NCBI GenBank assembly: GCA_934378145.1
Contig: CAKXXW010000010.1
Coordinates: forward strand, 1 to 53,956
Direction: 5' to 3'
DNA: 53,956 nucleotides
From: an uncultured Eubacteriales bacterium
GTDB lineage: Bacteria > Bacillota > Clostridia > Oscillospirales > CAG-272
This document shows, one piece after another, positions 16,044 through 25,194 of the stretch. The translations under genes were made by a program, and so were the position numbers. The notes under the pieces were generated by a model that ran no database searches, was not told the DNA's origin, and worked only from the letters and a program-made list of their open reading frames with translations. Position 1 is the stretch's first letter. Every line of letters starts with the position of its first letter.

Positions 16044-17210
16044 TCATTTACCCAGAAAATATGCAAGAATTTTCCTGAAAGCATCGGTATATCCCATTTT
16101 TTTGACCGAATCTGTCGCTTTTACCGGAGCTTCACCGATAGTTTCGCCGTCAAGCGTGAATATTATGCTTCCGATGCGGATTCCCTTTTCGACCGGAGCC
16201 GAGAGCTTTTCGGGAATATCTATCTTTATCTGCACCTTGCTGTCGGAGTTTTTCGGAATGACAGCCGAGAAATCATCGGCTGAAATGCGGCAGATCTCCT
16301 CGCATCCTCCGCTGACCGCTATGTTTTCGGGGAGCTTGACCTCGGGATTGTAAACGCTGAAATTGGCGTATCCCCAATCAAGCAGAGTCTTTGCTGCGTT
16401 GTTCCTCACATCACGCGAAGGCGCCGCCATTATCACGGCGATAAGCTCCATGCCGTCGCGCTCGGCGGTCGCGCTGATGCAGAATTTTGCTTTTGAGGTC
16501 GAGCCGGTTTTAAGACCGGTGGCGCCTTTGTAGAATCTTATCAGACGGTTTGTGTTGGTAAGTCCGAAAGTGCCGCCGCGTATAGTATCCATCCAGATGC
16601 CGCTGAAATCAAGTATTTTTCTGTGCTTTATCAGCTCCCGCGACATAATGGCTATATCGCGTGCCGATGTTACATGATTCACCGCGGTATCGTCAAGTCC
16701 GTTGGTGTTTTCAAAATGAGTGTTCTTCATCCCGAGAGCCTTGGCTCTTTCGTTCATACGCGCGACAAAGACCTCCTCGCTGCCGGCAATATGCTCGGCA
16801 AGGGCGACTGCCGCGTCGTTTGCAGAGGCGACGACAACGCTTTTTACAAGATCTTCTACGGTCATCTGCTCGCCTTCCTTGAGGAATATCTGCGAGCCTC
16901 CCATTGAGGCTGCATTTGCGCTCGCCGTCACGGTATCGTTCCACTTGAGCTTTCCGCCGTCTATCGCCTCCATTATGAGAAGGAGCGTCATTATTTTTGT
17001 TACCGACGCCGGAGGCAAAGGCTGATCCGGATTCTTTTCATATAGGACTTTACCGGTCGAGGCTTCCATAAGCACCGCGCTTATGCAATCGGGGTCGAGC
17101 GCCGCGGCGTCGACACTTTCGGCAGAGCCTGTCACAGCGCCCGACGGGATAAGCGCTATCGGTATAAGGAGGCATACGGCAAGCAGGAATGTCAGTATTT
17201 TTTTCGGCAT
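16044..17210 (-). CDS. dacF: D-alanyl-D-alanine carboxypeptidase (PBP5/DacF type, family S11)
   Basis: Secreted, membrane-associated penicillin-binding protein that removes the terminal D-Ala from peptidoglycan stem peptides. The 388-residue product has a signal peptide (about 1-30) and all three penicillin-binding motifs: Ser69-Val-Thr-Lys72, Ser129-Ala-Asn131 and Lys234-Thr-Gly236. The C-terminal part (about 270-350) matches the beta-rich PBP5 domain, ending in a possible amphipathic anchor. dacF is the nearest named clostridial/Bacillus relative, but dacB-type roles cannot be excluded. A strong terminator separates it from the upstream kinase gene. Confidence 0.93.
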   Translation of the reverse strand: MPKKILTFLLAVCLLIPIALIPSGAVTGSAESVDAAALDPDCISAVLMEASTGKVLYEKNPDQPLPPASVTKIMTLLLIMEAIDGGKLKWNDTVTASANAASMGGSQIFLKEGEQMTVEDLVKSVVVASANDAAVALAEHIAGSEEVFVARMNERAKALGMKNTHFENTNGLDDTAVNHVTSARDIAIMSRELIKHRKILDFSGIWMDTIRGGTFGLTNTNRLIRFYKGATGLKTGSTSKAKFCISATAERDGMELIAVIMAAPSRDVRNNAAKTLLDWGYANFSVYNPEVKLPENIAVSGGCEEICRISADDFSAVIPKNSDSKVQIKIDIPEKLSAPVEKGIRIGSIIFTLDGETIGEAPVKATDSVKKMGYTDAFRKILAYFLGK

Positions 17211-17261
17211 AATAAGTATATCCCTTTCTTTTTGATTCAGGAAAAATATATGCCTGTACAG

Positions 17262-17298
17262 AGAAAAAGATTCCTCCGCAATTTATGCGGAGGAATCC
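17262..17298 (-). terminator. Intrinsic terminator after the histidine kinase gene
   Basis: Minus-strand hairpin with 12-bp arms GATTCCTCCGCA and TGCGGAGGAATC (17286-17297 with 17269-17280) followed by TTTTT. Confidence 0.9.
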
Positions 17299-17305
17299 CG
17301 GATCA

Positions 17306-18832
17306 TTATTCTGTTTTGCCGGGGTTTGCGGCAAGCGGCATCTCGAACCAGAAGGTACTGCCGTCGCCCGCCGTACTTTCAACGCCGTAGGTCGCTCCGT
17401 GAGCCTCAAGTATCTCCTTGACGATCGAAAGTCCGAGTCCGGTACCGACGATCGCGCGTTTGTGGACGCGGTCGACCTTATAATACCTGTCCCAGATGCT
17501 CGAAAGCTTTTCGGCGGGTATCCCCTCTCCGTTATCGGATACCGATATGCGCACTCTTCCGTCAAGGATCGTCTGTTCTACCTTGACCAGCTTATCGTCT
17601 CCTGCGTAATTCAAGGCATTGTTTATAAGGTTATATATGACCTGCAGGAGTCTTGTGCGGTCGCCGTAAACGAAAACATCGGAATCGGAGGAATATTCGA
17701 TCCTGTATCCGTCCTTTTCGGTCAGCTTGCGGTAGCGGTTCATCGTTGACCGCACCGTTTCGGTGAGGTTGAATTCGGACATCTCGTAATTCACAGTGCC
17801 TGCCCTTATCTTTGAAAGGTCAAGCATATCATTGACAAGCTCGGTGAGCCTCACCGATTCGTCTATGATGACCTGAACATTTTCGGGAGTGTTCTCTCCC
17901 GGAATGTCGCGCATCACCTCGCTGTATCCCGTTATCATCGTAAGCGGAGTCCGCAGGTCGTGGGAAATGTTTGCAAGAAGTTCCTTTTGCAGGTGGTCAG
18001 CCTTGGACAGCTCTTCCGAGGCGTAGTTCAGCGAATCGGCAAGCTCACCGGTCTCGCGGATACCTCCGCCCTCAAAGTCGGCTTCGTAGTTTCCTTTTGC
18101 GAGCCGCTTTGCCGCCGCGTTCATCTTGATAATAGGCGACGAGATCTTCGCCGACATCAGCGCGGCAAGCACGAAAGCGCCGAAAAGAAGGATCGCGGCT
18201 ATCCACATAAACTGGATCTTCAGCGTATTGACAGTCGCATCGAGCGGAGTGTATATCGCATTCATAAGGATAACATAACGCTCGCCCGCATCGGTGTCCA
18301 CTATCTTCGCGTAAACGATCTCCTTCATCTTGGTTTCCGGCACTGCGGTATCGGAGCTTTCCTGCCCGTCCGAAGAAGACTGGTCGGGGACTATACCGCC
18401 TTTAAGCGGTGTCATTGTCCTTCTCTCGTAGTAAGTGCCGTTGTTCAGCGTTGCTTTCTTGTACATTTTGGCAAGCTGAGACACCGGTGCGTATTTCAGG
18501 TAATAGTCTCCTACGGCGTTCACCGAGGTGACAAGCTCAGGTGTACCGTCGCTTCCGACCCGATAGACCTTTGTGAATATCAGCGAGCTTTTATATACCG
18601 ACGCGATGTCTTCATCGAGTGTTTCGCGATCCGATACAGATCCCGAAACCGTTTCCGCGGCATCGTTAAGCTCGTCTATTTTTATCGTTTCATAGAAGCG
18701 GTTAAGAAGAAGCACCTGAAAGATCCATATGACGAGCAGTGCAAACGCCGTGAAGATCGCAAGATATGTGAAGAGCTTCCAGCGGATGCTCATCCCTTTC
18801 GATCTTCCGTGAGCTTTTCTGCGTTCAGCCAT
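17306..18832 (-). CDS. Sensor histidine kinase with HAMP domain
   Basis: Membrane sensor of a two-component pair. The 508-residue protein has a basic N terminus, TM1 (about 19-43), an extracellular domain of about 160 residues with a low-complexity Ser/Asp loop near 150-163, TM2 (about 206-227), a HAMP domain (to about 280), and the phosphoacceptor His291 in NISHDLRTPL. The ATPase boxes follow: NLINNALNYA, DNGEGIP and GTGLGLSIVKEI. The ATG at 18832 is preceded by GAGG; a TTG at 18844 lacks an SD. It overlaps the response regulator gene by 8 bases. Gene order htrA-regulator-kinase suggests it senses envelope or secretion stress like CssS, which is inferred. Confidence 0.95.
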   Translation of the reverse strand: MAERRKAHGRSKGMSIRWKLFTYLAIFTAFALLVIWIFQVLLLNRFYETIKIDELNDAAETVSGSVSDRETLDEDIASVYKSSLIFTKVYRVGSDGTPELVTSVNAVGDYYLKYAPVSQLAKMYKKATLNNGTYYERRTMTPLKGGIVPDQSSSDGQESSDTAVPETKMKEIVYAKIVDTDAGERYVILMNAIYTPLDATVNTLKIQFMWIAAILLFGAFVLAALMSAKISSPIIKMNAAAKRLAKGNYEADFEGGGIRETGELADSLNYASEELSKADHLQKELLANISHDLRTPLTMITGYSEVMRDIPGENTPENVQVIIDESVRLTELVNDMLDLSKIRAGTVNYEMSEFNLTETVRSTMNRYRKLTEKDGYRIEYSSDSDVFVYGDRTRLLQVIYNLINNALNYAGDDKLVKVEQTILDGRVRISVSDNGEGIPAEKLSSIWDRYYKVDRVHKRAIVGTGLGLSIVKEILEAHGATYGVESTAGDGSTFWFEMPLAANPGKTE

Positions 18833-19523
18833 TGCCGTCCTCAAACCTGTAACCTACTCCGCGAAGAGTCACGATATATGAGGCGTATCTGCCGAGAGAT
18901 TTTCTGAGCAGCTTTATATGCGTGTCAAGCGTTCTCGCATCGCCGAAAAAGTCATAGCCCCAGACCTCGGTGAGCAGCTTTTCCCTTGACAGTGCAATGT
19001 TTTTGTTTTTAATGAGGTAGAAAAGAAGGTCGTACTCCTTCGGTGACATATCGACCCGTTTGCCGTCGATATAAACGATCCTTGCCGTAAAATCGACGCG
19101 AAGTCCGCCGCCGTCGATCTCGACGACCTGCTTTTTTGTATCGGAGGTGTCGGATGCCTTCGGTTTTGAGCGCTTGAGAACAGCGTCGATGCGAAGCATA
19201 AGTTCCTTCGGCGAAAAGGGCTTAACCACATAATCGTCTATGCCGAGGCTGAACCCGTTTATCTTGTCATATTCCTCACCGCGGGCGGAAAGCATAATGA
19301 TGGGTGTCTGCGAAAATTTTCGTATCTCACGGCAAGCCGAAAAGCCGTCAAGCTCGGGCATCATAATATCCATTATGATTATATCGAACTCTTTAACGCG
19401 GCAAAGGCGCACAGCCTCCATACCGTCGCCGGCTTCGGTCACGGTGTGACCCTCGAACTCGGCATATTTTTTGATTATTGAGCGGATCCTTACTTCATCG
19501 TCGACCACAAGGATATTGTACAT
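18825..19523 (-). CDS. OmpR/PhoB-family response regulator
   Basis: DNA-binding output protein of the adjacent kinase. The 232-residue product has a receiver domain with acidic pocket Asp8-Asp9, phospho-acceptor Asp52, and Lys101 in VVKPFSP. A winged-helix domain (about 135-230) follows, with EYDLLFYLIKNKN and the recognition segment TLDTHIKLLRKSLG, ending GVGYRF. The start follows a perfect GGAGG. It lies 38 bases after htrA. The 11-base-period direct repeat upstream of htrA is a candidate binding site. Confidence 0.96.
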   Translation of the reverse strand: MYNILVVDDEVRIRSIIKKYAEFEGHTVTEAGDGMEAVRLCRVKEFDIIIMDIMMPELDGFSACREIRKFSQTPIIMLSARGEEYDKINGFSLGIDDYVVKPFSPKELMLRIDAVLKRSKPKASDTSDTKKQVVEIDGGGLRVDFTARIVYIDGKRVDMSPKEYDLLFYLIKNKNIALSREKLLTEVWGYDFFGDARTLDTHIKLLRKSLGRYASYIVTLRGVGYRFEDGNG

Positions 19524-19561
19524 TGTTTTGCCTCCTTCTCATACTGATATTTTTTTGTTTT

Positions 19562-20962
19562 TCAGCCTTTGTATTCGGTAAGTTTTACTTTTACCTGATA
19601 TTCCTCTGTATATGTGCGGGTGCCGAAACCGACCGACTGGCGCTTTATGCGGTAAACGGTAAGTTCGACCTCATCCCCCGCTTTGTATTCGGAAAGAATA
19701 CTTATAAGCGACGAGGTGCCGGAGACCTCGATGTCACTGACCTTTATTATAACATCATTTTCTTCAAAGGTAAAGGCCTTTTCTTTGCCGTTCTCGGTAT
19801 AGGTCCCGGTGATCCCGTTCGGTGATGATACCACAGAATAGTTTACCGAGGACACTGCGGCATCCTTCAGTGTGACGCCGAAACCGAGCCTGCCGCTGAC
19901 ATAGCCCTTTTCGATGAGCTCGTTTGCGACCTTTATCGCGGTGTTTATGGGGATGGCAAAGCCGAGACCGTCAACATTGTCGCCAGAAGATTTTGCGTTG
20001 ACTATTCCGACAAGGTTGCCCGCCATATCGAAAAGTCCGCCGCCCGAGTTGCCCGGGTTGACCGATGCGTCGATCTGAAGCAGGGACATCCTGATCCCCG
20101 AGACCGATATATGGCGTTCCGTCTTGCTTATTATGCCCTTTATGACCGAGCCGCCGAGCTGACCGAGCGGATTTCCTATCGCAAAAATATCCTGGCCGTT
20201 GCGAAGCTCGGAGCTGTCGCCGTACTCGGCGACGGAAAGCTCGGTGCCGCTGCTCACGCTTATTGAAACAAGCGCTATATCCGAGATCTCATCCTCGGCT
20301 ACAAGAGATGCATTGTACTCGCTTCCGTCGTAAAGCCTTACGGTTATCGTGTTCGCCGAATCGACCACATGATGGTTCGTTATGACATAGTAAACATCCT
20401 TCGCTTCATCGGAGCCGATTATCACTCCCGAGCCGGCACCGGACTGGATATAGTTTCCGTAGTATTTCTGATAGATCACGGTTTCGGTGTTGATCTCGAC
20501 TACCGATTTTTCGACCCTTGCCACGGTCTCGGTAAAATCGGTCTCAGCCGGACTTGCCGTACTTGACTTGTAGATTATGATGTTGCCGACGGTGTTGCTC
20601 GGTTTGACCGAAGAATCGGCTGTTCCGTCGGTCGTATCGGATTCCCGATACTTTTCAAGTATTCCGGAGAGCGAATTCACTGTCATATATGTTCCGGTCA
20701 TAAGTATCGCCAAAGCGACCACTATGCATACGGCGATAACCGAAACTGTCAGGGCTTTTTTATTTCCGTCCTTCTTTTTAGACGGCTCGGGCGTTTCATG
20801 CCTGTTACCTCCCGGGTATGCACCGTAGGTCGAGTTGCTGTATCCAGACTGACCGGGCGTATAGCTTATCCCGTAGCGCGGGGATGAGTCGTCCGCCTTT
20901 TCTTCTGTATTTTTTTCAGGGTCATTCTCTATTGACGCTTTTTTTTCGTTATCATCTGTCAT
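19562..20962 (-). CDS. htrA: HtrA/DegP-like membrane-anchored serine protease
   Basis: Quality-control protease acting on misfolded exported proteins on the outer face of the membrane. The 466-residue product has a charged cytoplasmic tail rich in Gly/Tyr/Pro (about 25-60), one transmembrane helix (about 70-92), and a trypsin-like domain with catalytic triad His198 (TNHHVV), Asp228 (SDIAL) and Ser306 (GNSGG). A single PDZ domain follows (about 340-455). This is the usual Gram-positive HtrA layout. The start follows GGGAGGA. It is the first gene of a set with a response regulator and a kinase, as in B. subtilis secretion-stress circuits, suggesting stress-induced expression. Confidence 0.95.
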   Translation of the reverse strand: MTDDNEKKASIENDPEKNTEEKADDSSPRYGISYTPGQSGYSNSTYGAYPGGNRHETPEPSKKKDGNKKALTVSVIAVCIVVALAILMTGTYMTVNSLSGILEKYRESDTTDGTADSSVKPSNTVGNIIIYKSSTASPAETDFTETVARVEKSVVEINTETVIYQKYYGNYIQSGAGSGVIIGSDEAKDVYYVITNHHVVDSANTITVRLYDGSEYNASLVAEDEISDIALVSISVSSGTELSVAEYGDSSELRNGQDIFAIGNPLGQLGGSVIKGIISKTERHISVSGIRMSLLQIDASVNPGNSGGGLFDMAGNLVGIVNAKSSGDNVDGLGFAIPINTAIKVANELIEKGYVSGRLGFGVTLKDAAVSSVNYSVVSSPNGITGTYTENGKEKAFTFEENDVIIKVSDIEVSGTSSLISILSEYKAGDEVELTVYRIKRQSVGFGTRTYTEEYQVKVKLTEYKG

Positions 20963-21013
20963 AGATAATTGTCCTCCCGATTTTTATTACAGCGTAATTA
21001 TAAAGCAGTTATG

Positions 21014-21031
21014 TGACGGTATTTTGACGGT
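21014..21031 (-). promoter_or_regulatory. Candidate response-regulator site upstream of htrA
   Basis: TGACGGT occurs at 21014-21020 and 21025-21031, an exact 11-base period, about 52-69 bases before the htrA start codon. OmpR-family regulators usually bind direct repeats one helical turn apart. A TATAAT with a poor -35 lies between the repeats and the gene on the minus strand. The link to the neighbouring regulator is inferred. Confidence 0.45.
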
Positions 21032-21077
21032 CTTTCAAAAAAAGCTTGAAAGAAGGCACTTTTTTGCCGTAGGGCTG

Positions 21078-21106
21078 TTGTTTTTGCGGTGATTTTTTGT
21101 TATACT
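21078..21106 (+). promoter_or_regulatory. Promoter of the queG-addB-addA set
   Basis: TTGTTT (21078-21083), 17-base spacer and TATACT (21101-21106). Its position shows that an ATG at 21089 in frame with the queG-like gene lies inside the promoter and cannot be the start. Confidence 0.7.
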
Positions 21107-21130
21107 GTATATATTGAAGTCAGGAAAGCG

Positions 21131-21946
21131 GTGAGTATCATTTATACATATATAAAAGAGCTTCTGCTCGGTGAAGGAATTGAGCTTTTTGCACCTGTTC
21201 CGCTGTCGGATTGCAGAATAACGAAAAAATACCTGCTTGACCGCGCGGGAATCGAGGGCGGTACGGCGATCATGATAGCGGTACCTTACCTCTCGGAGGA
21301 GCTTGCCGAAAAGCACAATATATCGGCATATTGCGCCGTAAGGGACTATCACGGATACTTTGCCGGACTTTGGAAGAGGATCCTGCCGCTTCTTTCGGAA
21401 AGGTTTCCGGGAAACAGGTTTGCGGGCTTTGCCGATCATTCTCCGATAGACGAGCGCGATGCCGCCGCTCACGCGGGGATAGGTATTTACGGCAAAAACG
21501 GCATGCTTATCACCGAGAAATACTCGTCATATGTCTTTCTCGGCGAGCTTATCACCGACGCTGAGATCCCGTGCGAGAGCCATGAGATACGCGAATGCGA
21601 GGGCTGTATGCGATGCCGCCGCGAATGTCCCATGAGCGAAATCGGGCAGTGCCTCTCGGCTCTTACTCAAAAGAAAGGTGAATTCACCGAATCCGAGGCG
21701 GAAGCCGTCAGAAAATACGGCAGCGTGTGGGGATGCGATATATGTCAGGAGGTCTGTCCGCACACTATGCGCGCGATGAAGGACGGTACGATCTACACAA
21801 ATATAGAATATTTCAAAGAGGGCGTGATATCTGTCCTCGATCTTCATACACTCGATTCGATGAGCGATGAGGAATTTCTCACGCGTGCCTTTTCGTGGCG
21901 CGGAAGAAATACCGTACGCCGCAATCTTCTGCTTTTTGAAAAATGA
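21131..21946 (+). CDS. QueG-like iron-sulfur protein (epoxyqueuosine reductase family)
   Basis: Related to QueG, the cobalamin-dependent enzyme that reduces epoxyqueuosine to queuosine in tRNA. Evidence: the N-terminal QueG/DUF1730-like region with AIMIAVPYL and DYHGYFAGLW, the conserved GIGIYGKNGMLI segment, then two 4Fe-4S clusters: CEGCMRCRRECP and CDICQEVCP. The start is the GTG at 21131, which follows AGGAAAG. At 271 residues it is much shorter than full QueG (about 350-390), lacking the C-terminal repeats, so the reaction is uncertain. It shares a transcript with addB, whose ATG starts 11 bases after its stop. Confidence 0.82.
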   Translation: MSIIYTYIKELLLGEGIELFAPVPLSDCRITKKYLLDRAGIEGGTAIMIAVPYLSEELAEKHNISAYCAVRDYHGYFAGLWKRILPLLSERFPGNRFAGFADHSPIDERDAAAHAGIGIYGKNGMLITEKYSSYVFLGELITDAEIPCESHEIRECEGCMRCRRECPMSEIGQCLSALTQKKGEFTESEAEAVRKYGSVWGCDICQEVCPHTMRAMKDGTIYTNIEYFKEGVISVLDLHTLDSMSDEEFLTRAFSWRGRNTVRRNLLLFEK

Positions 21947-21956
21947 GGATACCGCT

Positions 21957-24900
21957 ATGATAAGATTCATTTTCGGCGCTCCCGGTACGGGAAAGACTTA
22001 CCGGATATTTGAGCTTTTGAAAGAGGATCCGGACAACTCGTTTCTGATAGTTCCGGAGCAGCAGACCGTCGTATCCGAGCGTCTCGCGCTTGAGAGGCTT
22101 CCGTTCACCGCACAGCTCGGGTTCGAAGTGCTTAATTTCACACGACTTGCCAACCGTGTGTTCCGGCGCTACGGCGGACTTTCCTATCATTATATAAATC
22201 CTTCGATGCGTTCTCTTTTTATGTGGAGGACGCTTCGTGAGCTTTCCCCGATTCTCGAGGAGTATTCGCGGACAGGCGGTGAGCTTTCACTGACGCCGCT
22301 TATGCTCGGCGCAGCCGACGAGCTTACCGCCTGCTCTGTCACTCCCGCAATGCTCGAATCGGCGGCTCTGAAGCTTCCCGACGGTCCGCTGAAACGAAAG
22401 TTGCGCGACCTTTCGATGATAGTTTCCGCATACCGCGGGCTTGTTGCCGAGAGCTTTGATGACAGAAACGAGGATCTTTGCAAGCTCGCAGACATTCTTG
22501 ATGCCCACGCATTTTTCAGAGGCACGGAGGTCTTCATAGATTCTTTCACGAGCTTCACGGCGCTCGAATACGGAATAATCGAAAGGATATTCAGACAGGC
22601 GGACAATGTGACGGTGACGCTCGGCTGCGAATCGCCGCGTCTGCCGCTGATATGTACCGAAAGTATAAGAGAAACGGCAAAAAAGCTCATGTCACTTGCG
22701 GAAAGGCTCGGAAAGCCGCCCGAGAATATTTTCCTCACCGAAAATCACAGGGCGAAAAACGAAGAACTGCGGCACCTGACCACCGATTTCTGGATGCCAG
22801 GGAATCCTCCGTTTGAAGATATTCCCAAAGGTGAAAGGGGCAATATCAGACTTATTTCCTGTACCGATCCCTACGATGAGGCGAACGCTGCCGCGGCACT
22901 GATACGTTCAGAACTTCGCCGCGGGCTGCGGTACCGCGATATTGCAGTAGTCGCCCGTGATGCGTCGCGCTGTGAAGGGATAATCGACGCCGCTCTCGAG
23001 AGCGCGGGCATTCCCTGTTTTATGTCAAAAAAGAATGACCTGTCGTCGATGCCCGAAATACGGATAATCGTATCGGCGATAAGGATAAAGTATCTCGGGT
23101 TCAGGCAGGAGGATGTGCTTTCCTATCTGAAAACGGGGGTTTGCGGCTTTTCGCTTCGAGACACCGATATGTTTGAAGAGTATATCGGTACATGGAAGAT
23201 AAGCGGAGATCGCTTTACCTCATCCGAATGGAGCATGAATCCCGACGGATATACCGACCGGCTCTCGGCACGCGGACAGAAGATCCTCTCCGCCGCCAAC
23301 CGAGTCCGTGCCGGAATGCTTGAACAGCTTATGCCGCTTTTTGTAAGGCTCGACGCCGCAGAAAAGCTGCCCGAGGCTCTCGCGGCGATATATGATTTTC
23401 TTATTGAGATCGATCTGCCGGGGCAGATCTCGGCGAAGGCAGAATCACTTATGTCGCGCGGAGAACGCCGCGCGGCGTCCGACACCGCCGCAGTGTGGGG
23501 GATCATCGTTGATATGCTCGATGACCTTGCCGCGGCTTTCCCCGATGAACGGCTTGATGACGAAGAACTTTACCGCGCGCTTCTTCTCTGCATAGGATCT
23601 GCGGAGGCGGGTGCCATCCCTACGGGAAGTGATGAGGTCACGATAGGTTCGGCTTCCCTTCTCCGTGTCGGCGAGATAAAAACAGCAATAATAATCGGAG
23701 CAAATGAGGGTATATTCCCCGCTTCGGTAAACGAAAACGGAGTATTCAGCGATTCCGACCGCCGCGAGCTTTCTTCAGTGGGGATAGAGCTTTCGGGCGG
23801 CGACGGAGTTTCCCGCGCAGCCGAGGAAATGCTATATGCGAGGCGGGCGATGACACTGCCATCGGAAAAGCTCTTTGTCCTTTACGGGACCCGCGGGAGC
23901 GACGGAAAAGAAGCAAGACCTTCCATGCTCGTGACAAGGCTCAGAACGGCATTCCCCTATCTTAACGACGAGATCTTCGCCTGCGATGCGCCCGAAGAGA
24001 GAATCACCTCGGCCGAAACTGCGGTCGCTCTCCTGAAAAGATTCGGAAACGACACCGAATTTTCACGCGCGATGAGCGAAGAGCTTGCCGCAAAAGGAAT
24101 AATGCTTCCCGATTCAAGGATCGCCTCCCCCGACTGTTCGATCAGCACCGACACCGCGGATATGATAAACGGAAGGCATATGTCGCTGTCTCAGACAAGG
24201 ATAGACAGCTTTGTCGGGTGCAGCTTTGCGTATTATTGCGACTATGCGCTGAAATTGCGCAGGGACGAAAAAGCCGAGGTCGATTACAGGACCTCCGGCA
24301 CCTTTATCCATTCGGTCCTCGAGCGGTTTCTGCGCGAATCGGTGACCGAAAACGGGCTTGACCTTTCCGATCCCGCGAAGGTCATAGACTCGGTGATAAG
24401 CGAGCGGCTCTCGGCGATCGCAACTCCCGAGCAAAGACGCTCGGACAGGTTCCGGCACTTATTTGTGCGCCTTCGCCGCCTTTCGATGCTTATGGCGGAG
24501 AGCCTTCGCCGCGAGTTTTCGGATTCTTCCTTCCTGCCGGCGTATTTTGAATACAGGCTTAAGGACGGGAGTGCCGATACCCTTTGCCTCAAACTTTCCG
24601 ATGGCTCTTCGGTCAGTCTCAACGGATGCGTTGACCGGATAGACCTCTGGAGGAACGGAGACGATGTTTTTGTCCGCGTTGTCGATTACAAGACCGGATC
24701 AAAGAAATTTTCGCTTGACGATGTAAGCTCGGGGCTGAATCTCCAGCTTCTGATATACCTGTTTTCGCTCTGCCGCCCCGATACCGATTTTGCCTGTACG
24801 ATAGGTTGTGCGCCGGGCAAGGCTCCGATCCCTGCCGCCGCGAATTACCTTTCGTCTTATCTTACTGTCATTTCGACCACCGGACTGCCCGACGAGGTGA

Positions 24901-25181
24901 AAGTCACCGAGGATGCTCTCGGCAGGCTCGACCGATCGGGAGTTTTCCTTGATGACGCGGGAGTCCTTGCTGCACTCGGGAAGGTGCCGAAACAGGGACG
25001 GCTCGACATCGACGGCTTTGAGGCGCTGAGAAAAGAGCTTTACTCGGTCATAGAAAAGATAGCGGGAGAGCTTCGGAGCGGAAAGGCTTCCGCAGAGCCG
25101 TTTATAAACGGCGGGAAATCTCCCTGCAACTATTGTCAGATGAACATTATATGCCGCAGTGCGCGGAAAACACACGATTAA
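21957..25181 (+). CDS. addB: ATP-dependent helicase/nuclease AddB
   Basis: One half of the AddAB complex, which resects double-strand breaks and loads RecA, the Bacillota counterpart of RecBCD. The 1074-residue protein starts with a Walker A loop FGAPGTGKT (6-14). The C-terminal part has the RecB-type nuclease motif VVDYKTG and four cysteines of the AddB iron-sulfur cluster: one in FVGCSFAYY (about 755) and three in CNYCQMNIIC (about 1056-1065). The start at 21957 begins the canonical MIRFIFG strand; a longer frame would overlap the upstream gene by 80 bases. addA follows 13 bases downstream. Confidence 0.96.
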   Translation: MIRFIFGAPGTGKTYRIFELLKEDPDNSFLIVPEQQTVVSERLALERLPFTAQLGFEVLNFTRLANRVFRRYGGLSYHYINPSMRSLFMWRTLRELSPILEEYSRTGGELSLTPLMLGAADELTACSVTPAMLESAALKLPDGPLKRKLRDLSMIVSAYRGLVAESFDDRNEDLCKLADILDAHAFFRGTEVFIDSFTSFTALEYGIIERIFRQADNVTVTLGCESPRLPLICTESIRETAKKLMSLAERLGKPPENIFLTENHRAKNEELRHLTTDFWMPGNPPFEDIPKGERGNIRLISCTDPYDEANAAAALIRSELRRGLRYRDIAVVARDASRCEGIIDAALESAGIPCFMSKKNDLSSMPEIRIIVSAIRIKYLGFRQEDVLSYLKTGVCGFSLRDTDMFEEYIGTWKISGDRFTSSEWSMNPDGYTDRLSARGQKILSAANRVRAGMLEQLMPLFVRLDAAEKLPEALAAIYDFLIEIDLPGQISAKAESLMSRGERRAASDTAAVWGIIVDMLDDLAAAFPDERLDDEELYRALLLCIGSAEAGAIPTGSDEVTIGSASLLRVGEIKTAIIIGANEGIFPASVNENGVFSDSDRRELSSVGIELSGGDGVSRAAEEMLYARRAMTLPSEKLFVLYGTRGSDGKEARPSMLVTRLRTAFPYLNDEIFACDAPEERITSAETAVALLKRFGNDTEFSRAMSEELAAKGIMLPDSRIASPDCSISTDTADMINGRHMSLSQTRIDSFVGCSFAYYCDYALKLRRDEKAEVDYRTSGTFIHSVLERFLRESVTENGLDLSDPAKVIDSVISERLSAIATPEQRRSDRFRHLFVRLRRLSMLMAESLRREFSDSSFLPAYFEYRLKDGSADTLCLKLSDGSSVSLNGCVDRIDLWRNGDDVFVRVVDYKTGSKKFSLDDVSSGLNLQLLIYLFSLCRPDTDFACTIGCAPGKAPIPAAANYLSSYLTVISTTGLPDEVKVTEDALGRLDRSGVFLDDAGVLAALGKVPKQGRLDIDGFEALRKELYSVIEKIAGELRSGKASAEPFINGGKSPCNYCQMNIICRSARKTHD

Positions 25182-25194
25182 AGGAGGTGGCAAC

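Noticed and set aside
21089..21130. Upstream ATG extension of the QueG-like gene
   Set aside because: The ATG is within the promoter spacer, upstream of any transcription start; the GTG at 21131 has a proper SD.
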